DNA of 35,255 nt from assembly GCA_913057975.1 (NCBI GenBank), contig CAJXOQ010000018.1:1-35255 (forward strand). The letters are read 5' to 3'. Below are positions 14,783-23,029 of this stretch, one piece after another. Positions within the stretch are counted from its first letter, which is position 1, and each line of letters begins with the position of its first letter. This DNA is from an uncultured Marinobacter sp. (GTDB taxonomy: Bacteria; Pseudomonadota; Gammaproteobacteria; Pseudomonadales; Oleiphilaceae). The translations under genes were made by a program, and so were the position numbers. The notes beneath the pieces are model-generated. The model saw only the letters and a list, made by a program, of their open reading frames with translations, was not told the origin of the DNA and ran no database searches.

Positions 14783-15673
14783 TCACTGAAGAGTCCCGCG
14801 ATTTCCCTTCTGATACTGCGGGGCAATGTACTCGTTGATCTGCTCCTTGAAGCGAGCAATCAGTTCGCTGTTGTCGTGGTCCCAGGGGTGGAATCCCGGT
14901 TTGAAGTATTCCAGCCAGGTGGGAATCAGGCTGGAGAAGGTTCCGTTTTTGCCCCACATCCGCCATAAGCCGCGGGCAGAGCCTTTCAGTGAGAAGTTCT
15001 TCGGATCGTTCAGCATCATCCGGGTGGTGAAGTAACTGGCCATCATGCCCAACGCGGCTGTACTGAACGCCAGGTAAAACGTGCGCTCGGCATAGGTGCC
15101 TCCCACCTGGTTGAACACGTCGTAGGCTACCGCTTTGTGCTCGGTTTCCTCAATCGCGTGCCACACCCACAGTGGGCGCATGGTTTCGTGCATGTCTTCG
15201 CGAACGTCGCTGCGCTCCAGAAGCATGTCCGCCATCATCGCGGTCATATGTTCCAGGGCGCAGGTGATGGCCAGTTGGTGCCGCTTGGGAAGCTTCTTGG
15301 CGATGCCCAACACCACTTCCAGGTGTTCTTCCAGTTCCTCCACCGGCATGCCCTGATCCCGCACGTGCTGGTTCATGGACTCATGTTCCAGCGAGTGCAT
15401 GGCTTCCTGGCCGATAAAGCCCCTGACTTCTTTTTTCAGCTTGGGGTCGTTGATCTGATCCTGATAGTAGCGGACCGAATCCACGAAAAACTGCTCGCCC
15501 TGCGGGAACAGCACAGACAGGGCGTTCATGGTGTGGCTCAGGATGTAGCTGTTGTCCAGCCAGTAGTGGGGAACCTTCTCTCCGAATTCAAACCCCATGC
15601 GCTGTGGCTTGATGGCAACGTTGTCCGGGGTGCGTGCAACCGGCTTTGACTCAGTGGTTTTCGTTCTCAGCAT
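14783..15673 (-). CDS. Metal-dependent hydrolase, PF10118 family
   Basis: A 296-residue protein of the predicted metal-dependent hydrolase family PF10118 (COG3687), common in Marinobacter and other hydrocarbon- and lipid-metabolising gammaproteobacteria; the true reaction is unknown. Metal-binding character is visible in GQEAMHSLEHESMNQH (about residues 90-105) and VWHAIEETEHKAVAYDVF (about 180-200), two histidine/glutamate-rich helices as in ferritin-like di-iron proteins, plus the central ALEHMTAMMAD. ATG 15673 is preceded by AGGAGT at 6 nt, a strong ribosome-binding site; an upstream in-frame start at 15697 is less likely. It is divergent from the AraC-type regulator across 244 bp, a typical regulator-target layout, and convergent with the diguanylate cyclase 13 bp away. 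Confidence 0.82.
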   Translation of the reverse strand: MLRTKTTESKPVARTPDNVAIKPQRMGFEFGEKVPHYWLDNSYILSHTMNALSVLFPQGEQFFVDSVRYYQDQINDPKLKKEVRGFIGQEAMHSLEHESMNQHVRDQGMPVEELEEHLEVVLGIAKKLPKRHQLAITCALEHMTAMMADMLLERSDVREDMHETMRPLWVWHAIEETEHKAVAYDVFNQVGGTYAERTFYLAFSTAALGMMASYFTTRMMLNDPKNFSLKGSARGLWRMWGKNGTFSSLIPTWLEYFKPGFHPWDHDNSELIARFKEQINEYIAPQYQKGNRGTLQ

Positions 15674-15917
15674 GTCGTTACTCCTGCGCTTGGGCACTAT
15701 GGCTGATGTGATGGGACCAGTGTGTGTGAGTCAAGGCGGGCTTTGAATGCGAAAAGGGGACGGCCATCGTGGAGGACGGGCCAGGGGCGGCCTCAATTGA
15801 CTGTGCTGACGTGGTCGCCGGTGCCTCCAGTCACAGTGTGGCTGTGCCGGGCTTCTGATAGCATCGGTGGCAGTGAGTCTTTCCACAACAAATCTCACAC
15901 AACGAGAAGGAACCTGC

Positions 15918-17024
15918 ATGGCGAACCCGGGCCCGGAAAAAGAACGGCAGATGCTGGGGCTGTTCCTGGTTCCCGGTGTGTACCTCCGGGTGCTGGCGGA
16001 TGTGGTGCGGCAGTTGGGCCACAACGACCGTGTTCTGTACGAAGGCATGGCGTTCACGCCCCAGGATCTGAAATCCAATGACAGCCGGGTGTTTGTCACC
16101 GATGCCGTTGTGATGGTGGAACGGGCGCTGACCCTGGCGGGAAAAGACGGCCTGAGCTTTACGTTGGCGCGGGAGCTGCGGGTTACCATCCACGGCACCC
16201 TCGGATTCGCGGCTCTGACCAGCCCCACCCTGGCCGGCGCCCTGGACTCGGTGCGGCGCTACCTGCAACTGCGGGTGCCCTTTCTCACCATGACCGTGAC
16301 CGATGTCGGTGACCATGTATTGGTGCGGTTGCGCACGGAATTCGACGTGCCTACCCAGTACCGCTTCCTGGCAGAAACCGTCAGTGCCACCCTGATGCTG
16401 CTGGCGGAACAACTGATCGACCGTGATGACGCGGAGAAACGCGGATTCGCGCTGGAGAACGGCAAGCTCCCGGGTGTGAAGGTTCAACTGACATCCCCGG
16501 AACCCTCCTACTACAGCAGGTTCGCCCCTCAATTACCGGTGCCCTTCGAATACGGCCAACCGGAGGAAACTATGGTGTTTCCCAAGGAACTGCTGGATAC
16601 CCGAATGCGACTGGCGGATGCCGAGGCCTCGCGGATGGCACGGGACCAGTGTGAGTTCGAACTGCAGAAAGCCCTGAAAGACCAGGGCGACATTTCCTAC
16701 GCCATCCGCAACATGCTCCACGTGATGCCCGGGCCATTGCCGTCCCTGGAGTCCATGGCCGAACGTTTCTGCGTATCGTCCCGCACGTTGAAGCGTCGGC
16801 TGGCGGAAAAGGACACCACCTACCGCGAAATCGTGGAAGCTGTCCTGAAAGACCGTGCCATCCAACTCCTGCGGTACACCAACCAGTCAGTCAGCGAGAT
16901 AGCCTATGAGCTGGGCTACGCGGACCTGTCCAACTTCAGCCGGGCTTTCCGCAAGTGGACTGGCAAGTCGGCCAGCGAATTCCGCGAAGGCGGCCCGGAC
17001 CCGGCACCCGAGGTTGGTCCCTGA
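15918..17024 (+). CDS. AraC family transcriptional regulator (OruR/ArgR-like architecture)
   Basis: A 368-residue regulator. The N-terminal 200 or so residues resemble the arabinose-binding-like domain PF12625 found in OruR-type AraC proteins (LRELRVTIHGTLGFAALTSPTLAGAL). The C-terminal 100 residues hold the two helix-turn-helix units: SMAERFCVSSRTLKRRLAEK and VSEIAYELGYADLSNFSRAF followed by RKWTGKSASEFR. The start ATG 15918 is preceded by AGAAGGAA; upstream open frame is not conserved in style. It sits 129 bp before the TRAP transporter genes on the same strand and is divergent from the PF10118 hydrolase. It may therefore activate the TRAP/ligase/dehydrogenase operon, the hydrolase, or both. 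Related regulators answer to amino acids or amines, which would suit the downstream genes. Confidence 0.85.
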   Translation: MANPGPEKERQMLGLFLVPGVYLRVLADVVRQLGHNDRVLYEGMAFTPQDLKSNDSRVFVTDAVVMVERALTLAGKDGLSFTLARELRVTIHGTLGFAALTSPTLAGALDSVRRYLQLRVPFLTMTVTDVGDHVLVRLRTEFDVPTQYRFLAETVSATLMLLAEQLIDRDDAEKRGFALENGKLPGVKVQLTSPEPSYYSRFAPQLPVPFEYGQPEETMVFPKELLDTRMRLADAEASRMARDQCEFELQKALKDQGDISYAIRNMLHVMPGPLPSLESMAERFCVSSRTLKRRLAEKDTTYREIVEAVLKDRAIQLLRYTNQSVSEIAYELGYADLSNFSRAFRKWTGKSASEFREGGPDPAPEVGP

Positions 17025-17153
17025 CTACGACCCCCTGCTAATGCGACAGATTAAAAATGCTGTGCTAGCTTGAAAGTTCGCTACAGAAAAACAGCAGTCC
17101 ATGGCCACTCGGCTGTCTGACTGGCTCACTAACGCATTGAGTGGGGTCTGTGG

Positions 17154-17660
17154 ATGCCACCGTTCGTCAACGGATACATCCGTTTCGTGGATGCCGTGAA
17201 TTACCGTGTGGGTAGAGCGGTGATGTACGGCATCTTTGTCATGGTCGCTATTCTGCTTTGGTCATCCATTTCCAAAGCGTTTTTCCTTCCCTCTTTATGG
17301 ACACTCGAAGCCGCTCAGTTTGCCATGGTGGCGTATTACATCCTGGGCGGTCCCTATTCCATCCAGTTGGACGCCAATGTGCGCATGGACCTGTTTTACG
17401 GCGGTTGGTCCGTCCGTAAAAAAGCCTGGTTCGATGTCTTCACCATTTTCTTCCTGATTTTCTTTCTGGGCGTGCTCCTGTACGGCGCCTACGACAGCAC
17501 GAGCTATGCGATTCAATACGGCGAACGCAGCGCATCCGCGTGGCGACCCTACATGTGGCCGATCAAGGTGGTGATGTGCATCGGCTTCTCACTCATGCTG
17601 TTGCAGGCGGTATCGGAGCTTTTCAAAGACATCGCACGCATTCGGGGAGAAGACATCTGA
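17154..17660 (+). CDS. TRAP transporter small permease (DctQ)
   Basis: Small membrane subunit of a tripartite ATP-independent periplasmic transporter, which uses an ion gradient and a periplasmic binding protein to import organic acids or related solutes. The 168-residue protein has four predicted membrane helices (about residues 22-42, 54-72, 95-117 and 138-158) and a DctQ-type middle region GGPYSIQLDANVRMDLFYGGWS; the NVRMD-like stretch is typical of the family. Its TGA shares one base with the ATG of the large permease (TGATG), so the two are translationally coupled. It is the first gene after the AraC regulator and probably the first of a long operon reaching 24175. Confidence 0.9.
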   Translation: MPPFVNGYIRFVDAVNYRVGRAVMYGIFVMVAILLWSSISKAFFLPSLWTLEAAQFAMVAYYILGGPYSIQLDANVRMDLFYGGWSVRKKAWFDVFTIFFLIFFLGVLLYGAYDSTSYAIQYGERSASAWRPYMWPIKVVMCIGFSLMLLQAVSELFKDIARIRGEDI

Positions 17661-18982
17661 TGTCTTACGATCTCATCGCCATTTTCATGTTTGCCTCAAT
17701 GATGCTGATGCTGATGACCGGCCAGCGCGTGTTTGGCGCCATTGGTGCCGTTGCTGCGGCCTCAGCGCTGGCGCTGTGGGGAACCGGTGGTTCCGATATC
17801 CCTTTCTCATCCGCCATGAAGCTGATGAACTGGTATCCGCTGCTGACGCTGCCGATGTTTATCTTCATGGGCTACGTGCTCTCGGAATCGAAAATCGCCG
17901 ACGATCTCTACCGAATGTTTCATGTCTGGATGGGGCCGATTCATGGCGGGCTTGCCATTGGCACCATTGGCCTGATGGTGCTGGTGTCGGCCATGAACGG
18001 CCTATCAGTTGCGGGTATGGCCATCGGTGCCACCATTGCCCTGCCCGAATTGCTCCGGCGGGGTTATGACAAGCGCATGGTGACGGGTGTGGTTCAGGCC
18101 GGCTCGTCCCTGGGCATTCTGGTACCGCCCTCGGTGGTGTTGGTGCTGTACGCCATGATTGCCCGCCAGCCGGTGGGACAGCTATGGCTTGCGGGCGTTG
18201 TGCCGGGGCTGATCATGGCGGTGATGTTTATCGTCTACATTGCGGTGCGGTGTCGTCTCCAGCCTGAACTCGGGCCTGTGCTGCCAAAAGAGGAGCGCCA
18301 GGTCAGCCTGAGCGAGAAATTGCGTCTGTTGCGTGCCGGGGTTCTGCCGGTGGTTATTTTCGCCTCTATGATGGTGCCGTTCGTCAAAGGCTGGACCAGC
18401 CTGGTGGAAAGTTCGGCCATCGGTGCCATGGCGGCATTCATCGCGGCGATCCTCAAACGCCGGATGACCCGGGCCGTGTTTGAAGCGTCCGTACGCCAGA
18501 CGCTGGCCATTTCCTGCATGTTCATGTGGATCATCCTTGCCGCCCTGGGTTTCGGTGCCGTGTTTGATGGGCTGGGCGCGGTAAAGGCCATCGATAGCCT
18601 GTTTACCGAGCAACTGGGGCTTAACCCCTGGATGATCCTGATCATGATGCAGTTGTCGTTTCTGTTGATGGGTACCTTCCTGGACGATACCGCAATGCTG
18701 GTGATTGTGGCGCCTTTGTACGTGCCGTTGGTGGCAGCTCTTGGTTTTGATCTGATCTGGTATGGGGTGCTCTACACGATTACCACCCAGATTGCCTATA
18801 TGACGCCCCCTTTCGGTTACAACCTGTTCCTGATGCGGGCCATGGCGCCGCCTGAAATTTCCCTGCGCGATATCTACAGTTCAATTCTCCCGTTTGTCTG
18901 CGTGATGCTGGTGGCTCTGTCGCTGATCATGACATTTCCACAGATTGCGCTCTGGCTGCCGGAGTACGTTTACAACAGGTGA
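17660..18982 (+). CDS. TRAP transporter large permease (DctM)
   Basis: Large membrane subunit that forms the translocation path of the TRAP transporter. The 440-residue protein has about 11-12 predicted helices and recognisable DctM blocks: LMNWYPLLTLPMFIFMGYVL near the N-terminus, VSAMNGLSVAGMAIGATIALPELLRRGYDKR, the QAGSSLGILVPPSVVLVLYA re-entrant motif and, in the second half, LLMGTFLDDTAMLVIVAPL and TPPFGYNLFLMRA. The start is ATG 17660, overlapping the dctQ stop by one base; the same frame is open upstream inside dctQ but is not coding. The binding-protein gene comes after it, not before, which is the less common order. Confidence 0.93.
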   Translation: MSYDLIAIFMFASMMLMLMTGQRVFGAIGAVAAASALALWGTGGSDIPFSSAMKLMNWYPLLTLPMFIFMGYVLSESKIADDLYRMFHVWMGPIHGGLAIGTIGLMVLVSAMNGLSVAGMAIGATIALPELLRRGYDKRMVTGVVQAGSSLGILVPPSVVLVLYAMIARQPVGQLWLAGVVPGLIMAVMFIVYIAVRCRLQPELGPVLPKEERQVSLSEKLRLLRAGVLPVVIFASMMVPFVKGWTSLVESSAIGAMAAFIAAILKRRMTRAVFEASVRQTLAISCMFMWIILAALGFGAVFDGLGAVKAIDSLFTEQLGLNPWMILIMMQLSFLLMGTFLDDTAMLVIVAPLYVPLVAALGFDLIWYGVLYTITTQIAYMTPPFGYNLFLMRAMAPPEISLRDIYSSILPFVCVMLVALSLIMTFPQIALWLPEYVYNR

Positions 18983-19025
18983 ACCGTCAACGTTTTGGAT
19001 GAACACGAATGTCGAGTAACACCCC

Positions 19026-19044
19026 GGAAGCCGGGTTGGCTTCC
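19026..19044 (+). other. Intercistronic stem-loop between dctM and dctP
   Basis: GGAAGCC (19026-19032) and GGCTTCC (19038-19044) form a perfect 7-bp stem with a 5-nt loop in the 90-bp gap before the binding-protein gene. No U-tract follows. A hairpin here could protect the downstream transcript or end part of the upstream one, allowing the binding protein to be made in excess over the membrane subunits. Confidence 0.45.
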
Positions 19045-19072
19045 ATAACAAGCGTCAGTCAAGGAGGTCGCC

Positions 19073-20119
19073 ATGACCACAAGACGTAACTTTCTCGCAT
19101 CAGCATCCGTAGCAGCACTGGCCGGGGCCGCCGCCCTTACGCCGCCCAGACTTTACGCGCAGGAGCCGAAAATACGATGGCGACTGCAAACCTACGCCGG
19201 GCCGGCCCTGGCAGAGCATGTGGTCAAGCCGGCGATCGACAGTTTCAACCGTATTGCCGGCAAAGAGATGCAGATCGAGCTCTATTTTGCCGATCAGCTT
19301 GTGCCCACGGGGGAACTGTTCCGCGCCATGCAGAAAGGCACCATTGACGCGGTTCAGTCCGATGACGATTCCATGGCCTCACCCACCGAGGTTACTGTTT
19401 TCGGTGGCTACTTCCCGTTCGCCAGCCGCTATTCGCTGGACGTACCCGTGCTGTTCAATCAGTACGGCCTGAATGAAATCTGGGATGAAGAGTATTCCAA
19501 GGTGGGCGTGAAACACCTGTCCGCCGGTGCCTGGGACCCCTGCCACTTTGCCACCAAAGAGCCGATCCACAGCCTTGAGGATCTCAAGGGCAAGCGTGTG
19601 TTCACCTTCCCCACTGCCGGCCGCTTTATGAGCCAGTTCGGCGTGGTACCGGTTCAACTGCCCTGGGAAGACATCGAAGTCGCGGTGCAGACGGGTGAGC
19701 TGGACGGCATTGCCTGGTCCGGCATTACCGAGGACTACACGGTGGGCTGGGCGGATGTGACCAACTACTTCCTGACCAACAACATCTCTGGTGCCTGGGC
19801 GGGATCCTTCTTTGCCAACATGGATCGCTACAACGAGCTTCCGGATCATCTCAAGGAACTGCTCAAACTGACCATGGACAGCTCCCACTACTACCGCCAG
19901 TGGTGGTATTGGGGAGGCGAGGCCAAACTGCGTACAGACGGCACGAAGATGAAGTTGACCACCATTCCGGACAAGGAGTGGGCAGAAGTTGAAAAGGCCG
20001 CGCGCGTGTTCTGGGACGAGGTTGCCCAGGAATCCGAAACCAAGGCCCGGGTGGTCAAGATCCTCAAGGAATACAACGAGAAAATGGAGAAGGCGGGGCG
20101 GCCCTATCGATACACCTGA
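19073..20119 (+). CDS. TRAP transporter solute-binding protein (DctP), Tat-exported
   Basis: Periplasmic solute receptor of the TRAP system. Residues 1-29 form a twin-arginine signal (TTRRNFLASASVAALAGAAA, cleavage after LYAQ), so it is probably exported folded. The 348-residue protein shows DctP features: IRWRLQTYAGPALAEHVVKP at the mature start, SLEDLKGKRVFTFPTAGRFM with the arginine that commonly contacts a carboxylate, and VQTGELDGIAW. The ligand is unknown. If that arginine binds as in known DctP proteins, the solute carries a carboxyl group or a similar anion, which must be weighed against an amine substrate. ATG 19073 has AAGGAGGT 5 nt upstream, the strongest ribosome-binding site in the cluster, consistent with high expression. 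Confidence 0.92.
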   Translation: MTTRRNFLASASVAALAGAAALTPPRLYAQEPKIRWRLQTYAGPALAEHVVKPAIDSFNRIAGKEMQIELYFADQLVPTGELFRAMQKGTIDAVQSDDDSMASPTEVTVFGGYFPFASRYSLDVPVLFNQYGLNEIWDEEYSKVGVKHLSAGAWDPCHFATKEPIHSLEDLKGKRVFTFPTAGRFMSQFGVVPVQLPWEDIEVAVQTGELDGIAWSGITEDYTVGWADVTNYFLTNNISGAWAGSFFANMDRYNELPDHLKELLKLTMDSSHYYRQWWYWGGEAKLRTDGTKMKLTTIPDKEWAEVEKAARVFWDEVAQESETKARVVKILKEYNEKMEKAGRPYRYT

Positions 20120-20221
20120 TGGGATCGCAGAGAAACACTGCGTTCAGTGGCGATCACTACCGGATTTACTCGTCACTGAGCGCGGCGCCTTTTAGCCTAA
20201 CTGATATTGCGGAGCCGTGAG

Positions 20222-21589
20222 ATGGCAGCTCAACTGTCTTTTAAAGAACTGAAAACGTGTGTCGAGGACGGCACCATTGATACGGTCGTGGCGGCGATTC
20301 CGGACATGCAGGGGCGTCTCATGGGCAAGCGCTTCCAGGCCCAGTACTTTATCGACACCGCCTGGGAAGAGAGCCATTGTTGCAAGTACCTGGTGGCGAC
20401 CGACCTGGAAATGACAACGGTGGAGAACTACGCCTCGACCAGCTGGGCGGCCGGTTATGGCGACTATGTGATGAAGCCGGATCTGACCACCCTGCGCCGC
20501 CTGCCATGGCTCGAGGGTACCGCCTTTATTCTGTGTGATCTGATTGATCACGCCACCCATGAGCCGGTACCGCACTCGCCCCGGGCGGTGCTGAAAAAAC
20601 AGCTGGAACGGTTGTCAGCCATGGGGCTGCAGATGACCACGGCCACCGAACTGGAGTTTTTCATTTTCCGGGAGACGTTTGAGGAGATGCAGAAGCGTCA
20701 GTATCACCATATGACGCCCATCAGCCCCTATAACGAGGACTACCACATCTTCCAGACCACCCGTGAGGAAGACGTGATGCGGCCCATCCGCAATGGGCTC
20801 TATCAGGCGGGGATCACGGTCGAGAGCAGCAAGGGTGAGGCCGACGCCGGGCAGGCCGAACTCAACATCCACTACTCCGACCCGCTCACCATGGCCGACA
20901 CTCACGTTCTGGTGAAAAATGCGGTCAAGGAAATCGCCTGGCAGCACGAGCGCAGTGTGAGTTTTATGGCCAAGTGGAATCACAACGCCGCCGGGTCGTC
21001 CAGCCATATCCATCAGGCTCTCTCGGACAGTGCCGGAAAATCAGTGTTCTATGACCCCAATGGTGCCCATGGTATGTCCAAAACCATGGAGCATGCGCTG
21101 GCGGGGCTACTGGAATACGCCAACGACACCACCTTCTTCCTCGCGCCTTACGTTAACTCGTACAAACGATTTGCCGCCGGCACCTTTGCCCCGACCAGCA
21201 CTGTCTGGTCCATCGACAACCGTACGGCCGGTTACCGCGTTGTCGCACCGAACACGGACGCCGTGCGTGTGGAGTGTCGCATCGGCGGGTCGGACCTGAA
21301 CCCGTACCTGGCGCTGGCGTCGCAGATTGCCGCCACCATCGCCGGCATCGAAGGCAAGCTCGAACTGGAGCCGGAGTTCTCCGGCAATGCCTATGGCGCC
21401 GAGTCTGCGCGCAGTATCCCAGCCACATTGAGGGCAGCCACGGAATCGTTACGCGGCTCGACCATGCTGCGGGAAGCCATGGGTAACGACGTTATTGATC
21501 ACTACGTGCGCTGTGCGGAGTGGGAGCAGGAAGATTTTGATCGTGTGGTCACCGATTACGAAGTCAAACGTGGATTTGAGCAGGCGTAG
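20222..21589 (+). CDS. Glutamine synthetase-like gamma-glutamylamide ligase
   Basis: A 455-residue member of the glutamine synthetase superfamily, closest in style to PuuA/SpuI/IpuC-like enzymes, which join glutamate to an amine other than ammonia with ATP. Active-site motifs are intact: E143-L-E145 (ATELEFF), E206 and E213 (GEADAGQAELNIHY), the nucleotide/glutamate block KWNHNAAGSSSHIHQAL, the arginine-containing NSYKRFAAGTFAPTSTVW, and VECRIGGSDLNPYLALA. It lacks the adenylylation-site motif of housekeeping GlnA. ATG 20222 has GGAG 7 nt upstream; a TTG at 20207 is an alternative. It lies 102 bp after dctP and 9 bp before the aldehyde dehydrogenase. That context argues for a catabolic role that activates and protects an amine. 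The substrate is not visible. Confidence 0.85.
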   Translation: MAAQLSFKELKTCVEDGTIDTVVAAIPDMQGRLMGKRFQAQYFIDTAWEESHCCKYLVATDLEMTTVENYASTSWAAGYGDYVMKPDLTTLRRLPWLEGTAFILCDLIDHATHEPVPHSPRAVLKKQLERLSAMGLQMTTATELEFFIFRETFEEMQKRQYHHMTPISPYNEDYHIFQTTREEDVMRPIRNGLYQAGITVESSKGEADAGQAELNIHYSDPLTMADTHVLVKNAVKEIAWQHERSVSFMAKWNHNAAGSSSHIHQALSDSAGKSVFYDPNGAHGMSKTMEHALAGLLEYANDTTFFLAPYVNSYKRFAAGTFAPTSTVWSIDNRTAGYRVVAPNTDAVRVECRIGGSDLNPYLALASQIAATIAGIEGKLELEPEFSGNAYGAESARSIPATLRAATESLRGSTMLREAMGNDVIDHYVRCAEWEQEDFDRVVTDYEVKRGFEQA

Positions 21590-21598
21590 GACACAGCT

Positions 21599-22984
21599 AT
21601 GAGCACACCCATTCAATGCATATCGCCCATCGATGGTTCCGTGTACGTGGAGCGCACAACGCTTTCTCTGGAAGCCGCACGGGAGGCCGTCGCCAGGGCA
21701 AATAACGCGCAGCCGGACTGGGACGCCCTGCCACTGTCAGAGCGGGTTCAACGGGTTCGCGACGGCATCGCCCGGCTGGGTGAGATGAACGACGACATCG
21801 TGGAAAAACTGGCCTGGCAGATGGGGCGGCCCGTGCGCTACGGCGGCGAGTTCGGGGGGGTGGATGAGCGTGCCGGGATGATGGCTGATCTGGCGGAAGA
21901 AGGGCTTGCCCCCATCGAGATTGAAAACAGCGCCTCCTTTCATCGCTACATTCGGCGCGAACCTCACGGCGCGGTGTTGGTTGTCGCGCCCTGGAACTAT
22001 CCGTACATGACGGCGGTGAACACGGTCGTTCCTGCCCTGATTGCCGGCAACGCGGTGTTTCTCAAACACGCGTCACAAACGCCCCTGGTCGGTGAGCACA
22101 TCGCGGAGGCGTTCCATGCTGCCGGCGTCCCCCGCGAGATTTTCCAGAACGTGTTCCTGTCCCACGAGACCACGTCCGCGCTGATCGCGGAAAAAGCCTT
22201 CGGTTTCGTGAACTTTACCGGCTCGGTGAATGGGGGGCAGGCCATCGAACGAGCTGCTGCTGGCACGTTCACCGGCGTAGGGTTGGAGCTTGGCGGTAAG
22301 GACCCCGGTTATGTAATGGACGATGCGGATTTGGATGCCGCCGTGGAGACATTGATCGACGGCGCCATGTTCAATGCCGGCCAGTGCTGCTGCGGCATTG
22401 AGCGCATTTACGTCGCCGAGAACCTGTTCGATGCGTTTGTTGAGAAAGCCGTTGCCATCGTCAGCAGCTACCGGCTTGGCAATCCGCTGGACAGAGACAC
22501 AACGCTCGGCCCGATGGCGCATGTCCGCTTTGCCGACCATGTCCGGGAGCAGACGGCAGAGGCCGTTGCCAGTGGTGCCAGGGCACTGATCGGCCCCGAG
22601 CTCTTCCCTGATCAGGGCGGCGCCTATCTGATGCCGCAGATCCTTATCGACGTGGACCATTCCATGCGGGTCATGCGGGAGGAGTCCTTTGGCCCGGTGG
22701 TTGGCATCATGAAAGTCAAAGATGACGCTGAAGCGGTCGCACTGATGAACGACAGCGAGTTCGGCCTGACCGCGTCCCTGTGGACCAGAGATAGTGAACG
22801 CGCCACGCGCGTGGCCGACGAGATTGAAACCGGCACGGTGTTCATGAACCGTTGTGATTACCTGGACCCGGCGCTTTGCTGGACCGGCTGCAAGAACACC
22901 GGTCGCGGTGGTGGGCTTTCGGTCATCGGCTACCACAACCTGACGCGCCCGAAATCGTATTACCTGAAAAAACCGGTGAACTGA
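21599..22984 (+). CDS. NAD(P)-dependent aldehyde dehydrogenase
   Basis: Oxidises an aldehyde to a carboxylate. The 461-residue protein has the ALDH core: VLVVAPWNYPYMTAVNTVVPALIAGNAV, the cofactor-site FTGSVNGGQAIERAA, general-base E230 in LELGGKD, and FNAGQCCCG, where C264 (the second cysteine) is the nucleophile. C263 and C265 flank it, an unusual run of three. Near the end, ESFGPVVGIMKV and NRCDYLDPALCWTGCKNTGRG are typical. At 461 residues it is a little shorter than the roughly 480-500 of many ALDHs. It starts 9 bp after the ligase gene and ends 45 bp before the iron-type alcohol dehydrogenase. It is inferred to act on the aldehyde made by that enzyme, perhaps as the gamma-glutamylated form. 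Confidence 0.92.
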   Translation: MSTPIQCISPIDGSVYVERTTLSLEAAREAVARANNAQPDWDALPLSERVQRVRDGIARLGEMNDDIVEKLAWQMGRPVRYGGEFGGVDERAGMMADLAEEGLAPIEIENSASFHRYIRREPHGAVLVVAPWNYPYMTAVNTVVPALIAGNAVFLKHASQTPLVGEHIAEAFHAAGVPREIFQNVFLSHETTSALIAEKAFGFVNFTGSVNGGQAIERAAAGTFTGVGLELGGKDPGYVMDDADLDAAVETLIDGAMFNAGQCCCGIERIYVAENLFDAFVEKAVAIVSSYRLGNPLDRDTTLGPMAHVRFADHVREQTAEAVASGARALIGPELFPDQGGAYLMPQILIDVDHSMRVMREESFGPVVGIMKVKDDAEAVALMNDSEFGLTASLWTRDSERATRVADEIETGTVFMNRCDYLDPALCWTGCKNTGRGGGLSVIGYHNLTRPKSYYLKKPVN

Positions 22985-23029
22985 TATCCGGATCAACAGA
23001 CAACCCGATTCTCTGACGAGGGGCTGATA

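Noticed and set aside
17122..17135. Sigma-54 promoter before the TRAP genes (TGGCTCACTAACGC)
   Set aside because: The GG to GC distance is one base short of the strict sigma-54 spacing and the rest of the consensus is missing.
17154..20119. TRAP transporter as an ectoine importer (TeaABC type), given ectoine genes in the window
   Set aside because: It is 14 kb from the ectoine genes and embedded with a glutamine-synthetase-like ligase and two dehydrogenases; nothing in the sequence points to ectoine as ligand.
20222..21589. Housekeeping glutamine synthetase GlnA
   Set aside because: No adenylylation-site motif, no glnL/glnG neighbours, and a catabolic gene setting; length and motifs fit the gamma-glutamylamide ligase group better.
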